Origin: Rhodocollybia butyracea
Taxonomy: Eukaryota > Basidiomycota > Agaricomycetes > Agaricales > Omphalotaceae
Direction of reading: 5' to 3'
DNA: 64,000 nucleotides
Assembly (NCBI GenBank): GCA_015501585.1
Contig: JADNRY010000063.1
Location: 204,911 to 268,910, forward strand
Every line of letters begins with the position of its first letter. The first letter of the stretch is position 1. The notes under the pieces were generated by a model. That model was not told the origin of the DNA and did no database searches. It saw only the letters and a program-made list of their open reading frames with translations. This document shows positions 22,473 to 36,416 of this stretch, one piece after another. A program made the position numbers and the translations under genes.

Positions 22473-23777
22473 TCATTGTATCAGAATCATCCATGCAAGT
22501 ATAAAATAGAAAAGGCTTTATGCAGCACCGTCAGCAGTCCATAGAGAACACTTCCAAAGAGAGACTCACAGAAGAGGGTACACCGCAAGTAAAATTCGCT
22601 GAGGTTCTATCTTGGTTCCATCCAAGAAGTTTACGGACGCTGAAGAGGAACATCAGGCGACTGAACTATCCACAAGTGATAGAACTAGCTTACCCCATAT
22701 ACACCAACCCCAAGCGAGTAAAGCGATTGGTGCACGCACGTAGATAACATGTACAAAGCAGGAAATTAGAGCAGCGACATCAAGAGGGGCAATGCAGTAT
22801 CCGAGAACACAGAGGCCTTGAAAAAATGAACTATCAGAGTCAAGTTAGTCTCTAGTTTGTGCTGCCATAAAGAGTATGACTTACACTCTACCACCGAGAA
22901 GCTGTATTTATACTAATAAGTAATAAACTTGAAGTACGAGTCGGTAGACATACCTTCGCCTGTACAGTAACAGCGAGAGCTCCCAAAGAACATATGACTA
23001 TCACACTAGTAAAGACATTTAATGATTGCGATTGAGGTGCCTATGTATGCCGAGTGCTTGCTTTAGCCGAAGAACAGAAAGAGATGAAACTGCCACCGAC
23101 ATTGACGCTGAGCATGATTCCGAGGAGTAGACAAAGCAGAAATGGTCCCCATAGGTCCCAGTCCCTGAAACTCAGGGTTAAAACGACGTGTTGCAACCAG
23201 GACGGAAAGCACATACCGAAGCACTTCTCGCCCATTGGATCTCCGAGGATAAACTACCTGGATGAGTTTGGAATAAATTGAGAGAAGGTCGCGAGCCTGC
23301 AAGGAATTGAATACGTGTCAAGTTTTGTGAACATGAGAACTGACTATGGTTTGTGAGACAGGTTCGTCCAATGTATCGACGCCAGAGTATCTAGAAGAAC
23401 CTTCAGTAAGTCACTGCGAAATATCTGAAAGTCGGCGTACCGCGTTTCAACTTGTATACCTCCGATTGTTTGTCGCGCTGGCCGCGCAGGTCCTGGCGAG
23501 CTCCCAATGTTTCCAGAGAGAGGCCCTGAGCTATTGCCATTCCTCGAAGGCATCGCTAGCTGTTCTGGCTCTCTAGCACGATTCTTTCCCTTGTCAGGTT
23601 GAGGAGACTGCGGCATTCCAGGATGAGTAAATCCCGGAATGTTTTCCTCTTCAAAGTCATCGTCGTCGTCTACGCATTCTGTGAGAAAAGCTTTGTTATT
23701 CCAAGATATCTTGTCATACCCGCTTGAATAAATTGAGAATTTCCAGTCAAGGGTGTCATTGCGGAATCCAACTCCAT
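22473..23777 (-). CDS. YIPF6: YIPF6-type Yip1-domain Golgi membrane protein
   Basis: Multi-span protein of Golgi/ER membranes that works with Rab GTPases in trafficking. The start at 23777 (M-E-L-D-S-A-M-T-P-L) splices in phase to a cytosolic acidic segment (C-V-D-D-D-D-D-F-E-E-E). A Pro/Gly/Ser-rich stretch and D-T-L-D-E-P-V-S-Q-T-I follow. The Yip1 domain then has D-W-D-L-W-G-P-F-L-L-C, V-F-T-S-V-I-V-I-C-S-L-G-A-L-A-V-T-V-Q, K-L-L-G-G-R-V-S-F-F-Q-G-L-C-V-L-G-Y-C, a W-G-W-C-I-W segment, L-A-V-Y-P-L-L and a final hydrophobic helix ending I-L-I-Q. About five membrane segments are expected. Introns are 40-80 nt. Divergent from RPT2, with only 127 bp between start codons. Confidence 0.9.
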
Positions 23778-23904
23778 CGTTAAAGGGCAAGGCGAGAGTT
23801 TGGCTGGCTGGACAAGTCGTGATGTGACCCTGGGAAGAATTCGTCCATTTTCGGACGAATACGCGTCCTTCGCGCTTTCTCATCTCTTTCTCTAAACTTT
23901 CATC
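23778..23904. promoter_or_regulatory. Shared promoter of YIPF6 (-) and RPT2 (+)
   Basis: The 127 bp between the two start codons must contain both transcription starts or parts of the 5' UTRs. No canonical box was identified with confidence. Confidence 0.55.
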
Positions 23905-25505
<1,601 letters not shown>

Positions 25506-25617
25506 TTTTCGTTCGCTGTTATGTACCTTCGTTCCTCTACTATGCTGTAACAAGAAAATTTCACTCTAACGGATCTCGCTGCATGTATAACTTAAGGTCT
25601 AATAATATACAACATCG

Positions 25618-27007
25618 TTATCTGGGATCCACGAAATCCAATACCGAGTCGAGGACTACCTTTGGAGGCATCAGCATACGAATTTCGGTCGCAGGGTCAT
25701 CCGTGCCAGAAGCTTCTCCGCTCTTTCTCGTTCTACATCGCAAACCTAGCTCTGTGGTAGTTATAATCGCGCCTCTGGACATGCCATATTCCCCAAACGA
25801 GTCAAACATCCGGTGAGAATCAAAGGAGTCACCATGTTCTACTGCGATGATCTCAAAGCAAGTGGACATGATCTCCTCCTTTGTCACCTGTGCGAGTTTG
25901 CAAGCTGTCTTTGTTATTCGACGCACCTGCTCGCCAAAGCGTGTTTTCAAGCCTTCTCGAGATGCGAGAGAACCTTTCCCATACCCTTGACAGCCTGCAA
26001 CCAGGAGGATATCGGCTGACCATCTGTACATGGTCTCAGCCAGCTCGTTCGATGAGTAGTCACTCAAATACGGGTACATCGTATGGATATGACGGTGAGT
26101 TAGTGCTCTCCATTTGGAAGAGGTAGGTTGTGGTTCTGACGATGAATAATGTTCAGGATCGACGAGTGGTTCCGATGTCGAGCTTCTCACCTGCAGCGTA
26201 CATATGTGAGTAGATTTGTGTCAAGACAGCGTCTGCTTTTGTGGGGAACCCCATGCAGAAGACTGACAGGGCTCTAGCGATGCAGGTCGATATACAGCCT
26301 TGGAGAGCTAACTGAACGAGGATTGGATCCTGCGAGTGATCCCGACCAGAGAGGATACGGACTACGCTTGGTCCCAGCCTCGAAGCTGTATCCTGCGTGG
26401 CCTGGCTGACGAGCTTTGGCGATGTAGCAGTCTTTGCGAAACTGCAAAGGTCTGTGGCTGCTGCTGAGAATTGAAGGATTTCGGAGTTGAGATCGTGAAT
26501 GGCTTGGACGACTTGAGCGCCTGACCAAGAGTCTGTGCGAGTCATGAAGACCTCTGTAGTCTTTGAAAGTGCACGATTCTCGTCCAATATTGAGCCAGGA
26601 TTTTCGTCCAAACGGCGGTCTGGCTCGTCGTCGGCGTCCGGCTGAGATCCCCTCAGTTTCTCTATCTCCTGGTCCCTAGCTTTCAGCATCTCCCTAGTCT
26701 CGAATAAAGTCTTCTCCAATAATTTACACCTCTCTTGTAGCTTCATCATCTCTGCGTGTGTCCTCGTCAGCTCTCTCCTCGTTTCATCTGTATCTCTCTT
26801 CATGTTCAAGCTCAAACCCGGTTGCCGACAGGTCGCCTCGTCCAAGCGTTGACGTAATGGGACGCGCTCAGGGTCGTGTACTGGAGTTAGAGTTAATCGC
26901 TGGTCCTCCTCCAAATCTTGGGGACGGTAAGTGGGAGTACGAAGTGCAAAGAACTCAACAGTAGCTGAAGCGAGCTCCTTGAGGTGCAAATTAGCGACGG
27001 GCAACAT
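25618..27007 (-). CDS. Coiled-coil protein of unknown function
   Basis: Unrecognised. Two large exons (27007 to about 26205, then about 26150-25618) join through an intron with GTGAGA donor and CGTCAG acceptor, giving about 450 aa. Residues about 60-120 (E-T-R-R-E-L-T-R-T-H-A-E-M-M-K-L, then L-L-E-K-T-L-F-E-T-R-E-M-L-K) form a clear coiled coil. The rest is a helical domain with few charged gaps (L-V-Q-L-A-L-Q-G-C-I-S-T-C), and the C-terminus runs to F-V-D-P-R. Similar agaricomycete proteins of this plan are known to me only as hypothetical. It is convergent with RPT2 (112 bp apart) and divergent from the Hsp70-like gene. The first ATG may not be the true start. Confidence 0.7.
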
Positions 27008-27313
27008 GACGCCAATACCGATTGACTTGAAATCAAACAGTCAAGATAACTTATTACAATCCAGCTCTGATATCGAGCTTTCTGGAAACTTGCGTCCCGG
27101 CCACGAGGTTTGCCTCATTGTAATCGCATGTGGAGAACACAAGGGGTTGGCGTGCATTACGCGTCAACCTGTCTGATGCAGCCCTATTAGGTCGTGTTCG
27201 CTGTTCTCCCAACGACCAGCTTTCCCGAATCCCTTATGACCTTTGGTCAAACTCAGTCCCCAACTATCTGTTATCCTATCTTAATCCGCTGATATCTCCT
27301 CTTAATCAACAAC
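27008..27313. promoter_or_regulatory. Divergent promoter region
   Basis: 305 bp between the coiled-coil gene (-) and the Hsp70-like gene (+). No further feature was identified. Confidence 0.45.
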
Positions 27314-30300
27314 ATGAAGTCCTCTTCAGACACGCGCAAGCCTTATAGTGGTACCACTCGATCACTTGTGCTCGCTTTAGATGTGGGCACAACGTTCAGC
27401 GGGGTCAGTTGATTTAGCCTGTTTACAGCCCTGTCTAAGCTCATTATTCCCAGGTCTCGTACGCTATACTGGAACCCGGAGAGGTTCCAAAGATACACGG
27501 ACTGACACGGTACTTGTTCTCTGATTGCCCTTTTCTTCGCAACACTAACATCTTGTTCAGCTTTCCCGGTCAGGAACATGTCGCTGGAAACTCGAAAATC
27601 CCAACGGTTATGTACTACGATAGTGAAGGAAAAATGATGGCTGCAGGAGCAGAGGCCGATACTCCCTCTGTGTTTGCACTGGCAGAAGACGAAGGCTGGA
27701 TCAAAATCGAATTGTGCGTATCATATTCCTGGTGCTTAGGCTTTTTTTGACCTTGGTCCAGGTTCAAGCTACGCCTTAGACCTCGCACAATGAAGCTGGA
27801 CATGAATGGAATGCGATTAGGACCTTTACCTTATCGAAAAACCGCCGTCGACGTTTTTGGGGACTTTCTATCATATCTCTTTCTCTGCACACGCAATTTC
27901 ATCCGAGATACTCATGCAAATGGTGCATCACTGTGGAAAGCCGTAGAACACGATATTCAATTCGTCCTATCACATCCAAATGGATGGGAAGGTGCGCAGC
28001 AAACCAAGATGCGTCGTGCAGCAGTATACGGTGGCTTGATCCCCGACACGAATGAGGGCAAGGCTCGAGTACGATTTGTCACTGAGGGTGAAGCTAGTCT
28101 CCATGCATGCATATTGAACGGACTCGCAGACGATGTGCTTTCTGTAAGACTTGTCGATTCCATATTACATATGTACTCACTGCGTTTAGGGTCCTTCAAA
28201 ATCAGGATTTCTAGTCCTCGACGCTGGGGGTGGCACGCTTGATATAAGCTCTTATACCATCAGAGATCAGTCACCTTTAGTAATTGAAGAGGTAGCGCCC
28301 CCAGACTGTTAGTACATGTTGATTCATATGCGATTATCTTACCAAGGGCGTCCGCAGGTGTATTTGCCGGATCTGTCTTCGTGAGCCGGAGAGCTCGAGA
28401 GCTATTCCAAGGTATTCCCTCCCCTTCAACTCCCCTTTCTCGATCTCAATACCTCGAATCCTAGACAAACTCAAAAATTCAAAATATGGAACACCAGATG
28501 CCGTGGACCATATAACCGTACGCACATTCTGCTCAATTCTGCCTGCACCGTCTTAAAGATGTATAGAAACGCTTCGACGAGACTACCAAGCGTTTATTCC
28601 GCGACAAGCGAGACCCACAATTTATAGCATTCGGGTCGCCTCTTGACAAGGATCTTACGGCTGGAATTAGGAATGGACAATTGAGGCTTTCAGGGTATGA
28701 GATTTTGCTTTTTCGTTCAGATTGGGAATTAATCTTGATCGAGCTAGTGCAGAAGTTGCTGAGCTATTTGAGCCTTCCATCCAAGGTATGCATTACTATA
28801 GTTTTGAAGGAAATTTACTTACACTTACACTTGCACTTTTCAGCTGCGGTTAAAGCCATCAAAGGACAAGTCGAAGCCTCCGCGGGGAGGATAAAGGTCA
28901 GTCTATTTCTGTAGGCACAAGATGCATGTTTACAAACGTGTTCCACGATAGTCAGTGTTTCTGGTTGGAGGCTTCGCCAACAATAGCTGGCTCAACAGCC
29001 AGCTACAAGAAAAACTAGCGTCGTACAAGATTGCTGTTAGTCGGCCGGACACTCAGACGTAAGTTATGCAACCTCTTTCACGCCTCTTCCGCTAATATTT
29101 AACCATACAGCTCCAAAGCCGTCGCAGATGGTGCAATAGGCTTTTATTGCGATCACCACGTCTCTGCTAGGATGTCCAGATTCATGTATGGTGTCGAGTT
29201 TCTGCGACAATACGATGCAGCAGATCCCGAGCACGTCGAGCGAAGGGATCGGTTATGCGAACTTCCATCTGGACCTCGGCTATTACCGGACGCATTCGAC
29301 TGTATCTTAGCGAGGGTGAGTGGATGTGGTTTAAACCTATCTTTTCTTCGCATAATAATCAAGTATTGTATCAGAGCGTGAAAATCAAGGAATCCACTGT
29401 GTTTACGCGCAAATACTGCACAGAGTTGACCAGCTTATCGTTGCTTTCCGTCTTCGAAGTCGAGATATGGTGTTACAGAGGCGGAAACACTGTACCGAAG
29501 TGGATTATGAGACAGGCTGGCAAGTTTTGTTTTTTCCAATAATGATTCTACTCTTATTTGTGAAATTTTCAGAGGATTTCTCTACCCTTTGTCTTGTGCG
29601 AGCGGATTTGTCTCCGCTGAGCAGTAGCGCAGAACCAAAAACAGGGAAGCACGGAAGGGTGTATTGGAATATCGTGTTCTCTGTTGAGATTCACTTTGGA
29701 CTGACAGAGTTTAGGGCCCGGATAAAATGGGTTGATAACGTGCGTACATTCCAATGAGTGGTTCAGTCCCTTTTCTCATTATTTGTTGCGTTAATCAAGG
29801 GCGTAACGAAGTAGTAAGTTTCCTCTCAGAACACTGTTAGCCGCATGAGTTAATCTTTCTTTCAGTGGTCCAGCATCAATCATCTACAACGAACGAGGTC
29901 ACAGATTGGAGGAAGACGAGCCAGATACTATCCCAGAAGACGACATAACTCCAGCCAATTCCCGAGTAAACCGAAGTCTACCAGGCTCGCGCGCACGTTC
30001 CGTCGACTCGACAGCCTTCCACACCCCCGCTTCCAACAGCAAACGATCTTCAGTACTTGGTCCAGGGAGGAATGAGCCTCCACCAGTACCATCGGGCATC
30101 CCCGAGGTCGTTGCTCCACCCACGCCTAGCATACCGCCTAGCATACCGCCGAGCATACCGCCGAGCATACGTGGAAGTAGTGTTAGGTCTAGTTCACGTC
30201 TGCCTTCCGTATCTCATACTCCGACAGAGAATGGAACCAGGACAGCAGACCTCTCTCGAGATCCTTCGCGAGGAAGATCGGTAGTATCGAGTAAAGGGAA

Positions 30301-31861
30301 GGAAAAAGTTATATCTTCCCCTCCTACGAATAGCAGCGGAACGGCGAGTACACGAAATTCAAATGGGAGACTTGGGGATACGCTTTCGGCGGTTTGGGGT
30401 GCAGTGTCACCTAGTGCTAGATCGATAGCAGAGTCACTCAAGTCCAAAGATACTACTCCGCTGTCGTCTCCCATAACGAGAGAGCTGAAGGAAGTTCTGC
30501 AATCCCCGCCAGGTCAACCAGCGGAATCTGGTCCCCCACCTCCTGCTGTAGAGGAGCCACTGTCAGCAGTAGATATGTCAAGTTATTTCGAAAACGCAGT
30601 TCCTTCGATTGAGCCGGAGCAAATAGAGCAACCTGCGACTGAGTCATTCGGTGGCCAGACAGCAGCATGGGGCTCGTTTACAAGTGCGGGAGAAGCAACG
30701 GGTGCACCTACCAATCTCAGAATCGAAACGGGACTCTCTAATAGTAACAGAGCTCTGTCTGCTGTCATTTCACCAATCAATTTACCAGAAATGAACATCG
30801 ATTCAGCGCCTGCTGTAGACGAAGGAGGTTCCAATGGATTACTCTCATTATCCAGCGAACCGTTCTCATTATCCAATGAGCCAGACGGGTTTTCTGACTT
30901 GCTTTCCGCTCCACCCGAACCGACTGGCTCGAACATAGCGAGTCTCGCTGACCTTCTTGGCAACGATACAGCTGCACCTGAAGTCAAGTCACCAAATGCA
31001 GTAGAAAGCTTCTCTCCAGTTGCTGCTACAACGTCAAAAAGTCCATGGTCAGCGAAGGCATCACCGAAAATTCCGTCTTCTCCTAACCCAGCGACACCTG
31101 CGGAGGAGGCACCACCACCACCACCACCACCAGTGGCTGCAGTGCCATCAAAGTCACCATGGGGCACACCAAAACAAAGCGCACCTGCTACTTCAGCTCC
31201 AACTCCAGCAGCCAAGTCACCATGGGGCACACCAAAACCCAGTGCGCCTGCTACGTCAGCTCCAACTCCAGCATCCAAATCACCATGGGGCACACCAAAA
31301 CCAGCTGCGACACCTAAAGTAGCCTCAAAGAATCCTTCGAAGGCCCCCACGCCAGCTGCTGTGACCCCCCAACCGGCAGCCACACCAAAAGTTGCATCGC
31401 CTGTGCCATCTCCAAAGCAAGAGTCTGCTGAGCTTCCGGCAGAAAACGCTGCGTCTGAACCAGAGGCAAACAATGAGGAAACTGTGACGCAGGAGACAAA
31501 TACCTCCGAAGAGATGCCTGCGCCACTCGTTACAGAAGTCACTACTGAAGCTGTCGTTGAACAGCCAGCTGCGGATCCAGCTGAACCTCCGACAGACGAA
31601 GTAACTTTAGAGCCCGAGTCTACAACGCTGGCTGAAACCAACGGAGAAGATGCCGCTGTTGAATCTGCACCAGGGACACCAGGAGATGGATTGAATGGAG
31701 CCGATGTCGATGCTGAAGGCGAAGGAGCTGAAGAAGGCGAGGAGAATGTAGAGGAACCAGTGACTCCCGGTGGTGGTAAGAAGAAGGGTAAAGGTCCCGA
31801 TACCAAAGGTCCCGAAAACAAAGCTGCTGACAAGACCAAAAAGAAGAAGAAGAAGAAATGA
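27314..31861 (+). CDS. Hsp70-like ATPase fused to a long Ser/Pro/Ala-rich disordered tail
   Basis: The N-terminal 600 residues or so are an actin-like/Hsp70 ATPase of the divergent type common in agaricomycetes. Phosphate-1 loop A-L-D-V-G-T-T-F-S-G-V-S-Y, phosphate-2 L-V-L-D-A-G-G-G-T-L-D-I and adenosine loop F-L-V-G-G-F-A-N-N-S are intact. A substrate-side beta region ends in W-V-D-N..G-P-A-S-I-I-Y-N-E-R-G. About a dozen short introns keep frame. After the last intron the same frame runs uninterrupted for some 660 codons: P-S-I-P repeats near 30128-30170, three units of K-S-P-W-G-T-P-K near 31150-31300, acidic Glu-rich sequence, and a basic end of K-K-K-G-K-G and a terminal Lys run. The first internal ATG in the tail lies far inside it (near 30574), so a separate tail gene is unlikely. 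The tail's role is unknown. Confidence 0.82.
31150..31305 (+). repeat. Three coding tandem repeats (K-S-P-W-G-T-P-K-x-S-A-P-A-T-S-A-P-T-P-A)
   Basis: Units of about 60 bp containing aagtcaccatggggcacacc are repeated in frame inside the tail of the Hsp70-like gene. A looser fourth unit (K-S-P-W-S-A-K) lies upstream near 31038. Confidence 0.85.
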
Positions 31862-31945
31862 GCGGGTCACTAGCAATCGGGAGTATTGATTATGGTTTAT
31901 TTCGAGCGAACATCCTTAGATATATACAGATTGTTAGGGTATGAA

Positions 31946-32339
31946 TTAATCGACAGTGACACCACGGTTTCTGAGCTCGTTTTTGGCTTGGGAAATTTCC
32001 TAGTGTGTGGTTCAAGATGTGGGTCCATCTCACAAAGTTGCTTGAAACGCACCGTTAAGAGTTCCTCATACGCTTCTGGACAATCTCTGAATGTAAACAG
32101 CCCCCACCCCAAAGACCATAATGAATAAGACCCAAATGAAACCAGTAGCCACCAGGGAAGCTTTAGAAAATCCATGAACATCGAAAGAAGTATGATTCAG
32201 CAATGCCACCTACGACCGGCAAGATCTGTTGAACTACAGCATCATCGACAAGAGGGACTTGAAGGGTTTCGAAGAATACAAGGAAATATAGTGTTGTTAA
32301 TACGAGTGAGATAACGGCTACGCGTTGAGCGCGGGTCAT
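31946..32339 (-). CDS. DPM3: Dolichol-phosphate mannosyltransferase subunit 3
   Basis: Small ER membrane protein that anchors and stabilises the catalytic subunit Dpm1, which supplies mannose for N-glycans, O-mannosylation and GPI anchors. From the ATG at 32339, three exons join: M-T-R-A-Q-R-V-A-V-I-S (first membrane helix follows), then L-P-W-W-L-L-V-S-F-G-S-Y-S-L-W-S-L-G-W-G-L (second helix), F-T-F-R-D-C-P-E-A-Y-E-E-L, and a short last exon E-I-S-Q-A-K-N-E-L-R-N-R-G-V. The total is 92 aa, normal for DPM3. The R-D-C-P-E-A-Y motif and two helices make the call firm. Convergent with the Hsp70-like gene, 84 bp apart. Confidence 0.96.
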
Positions 32340-32633
32340 CGGTAAATTTTTGCCAACGGAGATGGTGGTTACAGTTCAAGTCAGGAGACACGTTACAATC
32401 AAAGTTAAATACAGCTTTGCTCTACCTCTTGCATCTCCCGCTCAGCCACTAGATACGATTATCTGTAATCCCTTAGAGTCCCTGTTCGTTGCGCCCACGG
32501 AAACTCAAGAGCCCTGTACAAGCTTACACGTCTATAAAGTTGTCACATCGATATTGGCGCGGAGAGTCACGTCTAGTCACGACTTGGCTGTGAACTTGAA
32601 CATCGACCACAGACCCAACGACCACGACCTACA

Positions 32634-34214
32634 ATGAGAGCTGATGATCTCCCTCTTGAAATTTGGCTGCATATCACTCGATTTATCCCGGATGCTACTA
32701 TTCGCAGCATGATTGCGGTTAATTCGTTTTTTTACAACCTCTCGATGGACCTGAGGTACAAGTCTCTTGAACTTCAGAGAATTAATTCAAGGACGAGGAT
32801 CCTTCTTAACAGACTTGCGTATGTCCTATATCTCCTATGCTATACTTCTGGTGACTGAATGTATTCATAGTGACCCAGCAGTAGGTACGAGAGTGCATGC
32901 TCTCACTGCGAGCCCAGATTTTAGGTTCTACGGGACAGGCGGGCGTGCACCCTCTATGCGTGACAGATTTCAGAACGTACTACATACCTTTCATTTGGCC
33001 GGGCCTATATTAAGGCCAGAGGAGGAAGGCACATATGCTCTTATTTCCGCTTTACCATACATGACGAATGTCAAAGCATTTACCATCGATTCACATTCCT
33101 GGGGTCAGCATTCCGGACCAGAACTCTCTACATTTCTGAGCACTGCGTGGACTACATTCGGCTCCAATCTGAGGAAGCTTTCTCTTCGGGGGCATGCTGC
33201 TTCTTTTCGCACCATTATCAGCTCTCAACCTGCACTTCCCATGGTTGAGGAGTTGTTCTTCGAGCTCATTGATAATCCATTATCGTCTACCAGACAGGCG
33301 GACGCCGATACTTTGGTCACGGTTTTTGCCCCATTCATCAACAGCTTTTCCTCCAGACTACAGGCGCTCACTCTCTGGGCTTGGGCCTCCATTGAACTCT
33401 CTGGCTTGTTTAATACTCTGAACAAGTTTCCTCTGTTGACTTGTTTCAACTTCCAAACATCCTTTCCCCGAACATTCAGAATTGATCCATCTAGCCTCTC
33501 TGGCTTCCTCAGGAATCACTGCTCCCAGTTGGATATCCTAGTTTTACGGCTCAATACAACCCCTCTGCTGCATGCTATTTCAACGGAGCAGCGGCTAAGC
33601 GAATGGACGCTGAAAACTTTCGAAGAAAATCATTTTTCACGTTTACATGAGCTGCAGCTTTACCCTTCGGCTCTCCCAGAAGGGTTCCGTGGTCTTTTAT
33701 CTTGCATTCAGCAATCCGCAGATACACTGCAAAACTTGGTTGTCCGAGAACGATATTTGGATCCAGACGATGTGATCACGCTTCTGAATGTCCTTCCACT
33801 GGGCTTGCGGTCGCTTCGACTCAACCTCCGTGAACTAAACGTTGAACTATTCGATGTCATTACATCCAGACTACCGACATTATCCTCATTGTCATTGTAT
33901 ATCAGCAATGTTTCAACAGTCAGTGTATCTTCTCCTTGCCCTTTCTATGATATTAATGGATATTCCTTTGCCTTTGACAGACTTTTACCTCGGATATGGA
34001 AGCTCGGACCTTCAACAACTTGAAACTTCACAATGTTGGTGTCTGGCAAAGTGGTTCCACGGCTAACGAAATCATGCGTGTTATTGGACGCACTATTCCT
34101 AGCGTTAACAGCTTCTGGAGTCTTGGTACAACAGACATAGAGGCATCTAATGATCGTGAATTGGAGCCAATTGTAGATTGGTCGACCAGAAATATTGATG
34201 ACGGTATCCACTGA
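32634..34214 (+). CDS. F-box protein
   Basis: Probable substrate adaptor of an SCF ubiquitin ligase. The N-terminus is a typical F-box (D-D-L-P-L-E-I-W-L-H-I-T-R-F, then S-M-I-A-V-N-S-F-F-Y-N-L-S), residues about 3-45. A long region of loosely repeated Leu-rich stretches follows (L-R-K-L-S-L-R-G, L-Q-A-L-T-L-W, L-R-S-L-R-L-N, L-S-S-L-S-L-Y), which could be degenerate LRRs. Introns: one near 32820-32870 (GTATGT..CATAG) and one near 33928-33978 (GTATCT..GACAG), both in phase. The last exon ends at 34214. Agaricomycetes have hundreds of such F-box genes, and no specific target can be inferred. It is tail to tail with the phospholipase C gene. Confidence 0.85.
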
Positions 34215-34341
34215 CTTGGGGTACATACTTACATATAACTTATCATCAGAAAAATGGACTGCTTGAAAGGATTTTTGCATAAATAATCGCGCGCAGATAA
34301 CAGCCCTATCCTCGGTTTGAGAGGGAATTAGTGCATTTAAA

Positions 34342-36279
34342 CTAATGCAGCCCAAACTTCATCAGCAACGTTGCCCCAGATGATTTTCCATCCATATTCA
34401 TCATATGGACGAGACGCCATCCTTGATGTAGGCTATCCACTCGCGCGCAGAACACAGCTAGATCCAGATCTTTTTCGAGTTTGCGGTTTTGCCGAATGCG
34501 GAGGCTGAGGTACGGAGGAAGCAAGGTAAGAACTCTAGGTACTCATGTTCTTGATAAGTTCAACCACATACCGAACGAAAGCCAGCTCATCGTTTTCATA
34601 CTCCCACTCAAATTCTTCGTTCCACATAGCATCTCCTTCATCTGCCGTCTTGACAGTCTTCGATCTCCACGTTTGGTCTTGCTGTGAGTGATAAAGTTCT
34701 GCTACTACATACACGTGGAATGGGTTGTTTTCATGTCCTTTTGGAGCTGGCACTAGAATTAAGTGAGACGTCAGTAAATGAATTCTGGCATTCAGAAATT
34801 AAACCTACGAGAACTAATACCAACAACCTCAGCTCTGAACCTGACCTTCCTCATGTCTGGGTTGAGGGACCTTTGGTATTGAGGTTTCAGCACCCATCCC
34901 GGACTCCCGACAAACATTGCCTCATTTATCTGCATTGGTGCATCGAATGTCTGCCAGTTAAGACTCACAACGTGTGAGCCATTACGCCAGAATTTGAGAA
35001 TATCCATGTTGCTTGATCGAATACGGGTACCTTTTGGAAAGATGCGACGAAGATGTCTACGGCCATGCTCGACAAGGGGGTCAAGTTGGGCAGGAAGAAG
35101 CGCCGTAACGGAGGATTCGGATATGTTGATAAGGATATGACGGGGATCAACAAGTTCTACGAGATAGTTAGTAGACAAATTAGTAGGGTAAGACTAAACG
35201 ATACCTTGTTGTAACCAGCCCTTTGAAGGTTTCCAACTACGGGCATAATATCCGAGAGCTGCCAATTCGTCCGAGATCTTCCCCCGTTCAACTTTTCCGA
35301 CGAGGACCTCGGGAAGGTCCTCGCCCTCAACCACGCTTTCGGCAGGCTGAGTGTCTTCATATCTCTCCGAGTCGTCTACAGCCTCAGTCTCAGCCTCAGC
35401 CTCCTTAGTTTCAATTTCAGCAAAGTTGCTTGGGGCATAGTATTCCACCTACAGCATGAAATTTAGTATACAATGTTTGTACTTTGGAATAAACCACATA
35501 CCATCAGCACGATTCGTCCTTTCAGAGCCTTTGGGGGTACCTTGATGTTTTCTTCGAACGAGTCGTTCAATTTCCCCACCACCAGTTTCTCTCCCCAAAC
35601 ATCCTTCAAGATATTCACCATGTTTACTTGCCCTTCTGGACCGACATGGCATTCAAGAGAAACCATGACCGGCCAAGCATCAGGACCAAGAGCGTCTACC
35701 CCCGCACCAATAGCCTCACAGACCTTTCGGAAAGATGTTCCTTTCGTTAAGGTATACCCATGGGTTACGACCAACTGGATTACATCTGTCAGATTTCAGA
35801 CGCGAAATGATAAACTATTACTCACACCTTCCGGGCTAGAGCTTGGCCATACGTCGATCTCAACAACACGGGCTCCTCGAGATAGAGCATGCGTATAAGA
35901 TTCTGCGGAGGCCCTTCCTATGAGTTGCCTCGATAGAAGATACGTATTGTGTGAGGATCTAGAAGTGTTAATTAGGACTCTTGAACTGCAAGACTCTAGA
36001 CCTGTTTTCCACGAACGAGACAAAATAATGTGTAAGAGGCTGCGCGTCGTCCCATTCAGGCGGCGACACTACTGGGAGTCCAAGTAACTCCTCTTTTGAC
36101 TAATTTGTGCTTTCAGCCGTAGAAGTCTGATGAGGGCGGAGAATATTTACGATATCCAATCTGGTCTGAATGAACTCCTCAATAGCAGAACTGAGGCGCT
36201 CATCTTTCGGAGGATGGACATTTTGCAGGAAATCGACCCTATAAAGTTCTTGAAGTTTAGCGTGCAATCGAGCGTCCAT
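34342..36279 (-). CDS. PLC1: Phosphoinositide-specific phospholipase C
   Basis: Cleaves PI(4,5)P2 to IP3 and diacylglycerol. From the ATG at 36279 (M-D-A-R-L-H-A-K-L-Q-E-L) a short helical region precedes the X domain. The X domain has S-S-H-N-T-Y-L-L-S-R-Q-L-I-G (catalytic His), R-V-V-E-I-D-V-W (metal-binding Glu/Asp) and V-V-T-H-G-Y-T-L-T (second His). A linker rich in Glu/Ala (E-A-E-A-E-T-E-A-V-D-D) splits X from the Y domain (R-I-R-S-S-N, W-R-N-G-S-H-V-V-S-L-N-W-Q-T, P-M-Q-I-N-E-A-M-F). A C2 domain (W-N-E-E-F-E-W-E-Y) follows, with the end at 34342. No PH domain is visible and there is no obvious EF-hand, so it is shorter than yeast Plc1. Divergent from the Sec14-like gene, 137 bp between starts. 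Confidence 0.93.
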
Positions 36280-36416
36280 GGCAGTATAGAAGAAACTATA
36301 AATATGTTTCACTGGCCCCAGCCGCCAACTTTGATCATGATCAATATAAAAGATTTCGATCATAACGAGCGCTTATTGAGGTTTATTCCCAGGCTTTCTT
36401 TGACCAGTACTTCGAA
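36280..36416. promoter_or_regulatory. Shared promoter of PLC (-) and Sec14-like gene (+)
   Basis: 137 bp between the two ATGs. It contains actataaatatg near 36295, a TATA-like run, about 115 bp upstream of the Sec14-like start. Confidence 0.5.

Noticed and set aside
31020..31322. His/Gln-rich plus-strand open frame that looks like a metal-binding protein
   Set aside because: Out-of-frame reading of the K-S-P-W-G-T-P-K repeats.
30583..31839. 418-codon minus-strand open frame
   Set aside because: Shadow of the Ser/Pro/Ala-rich tail of the Hsp70-like gene; low-complexity codon use leaves the opposite strand open.
30574..31861. Separate gene for the tail starting at the first internal ATG
   Set aside because: The frame is open far upstream of that ATG and joins the Hsp70-like domain through a phase-matched intron.
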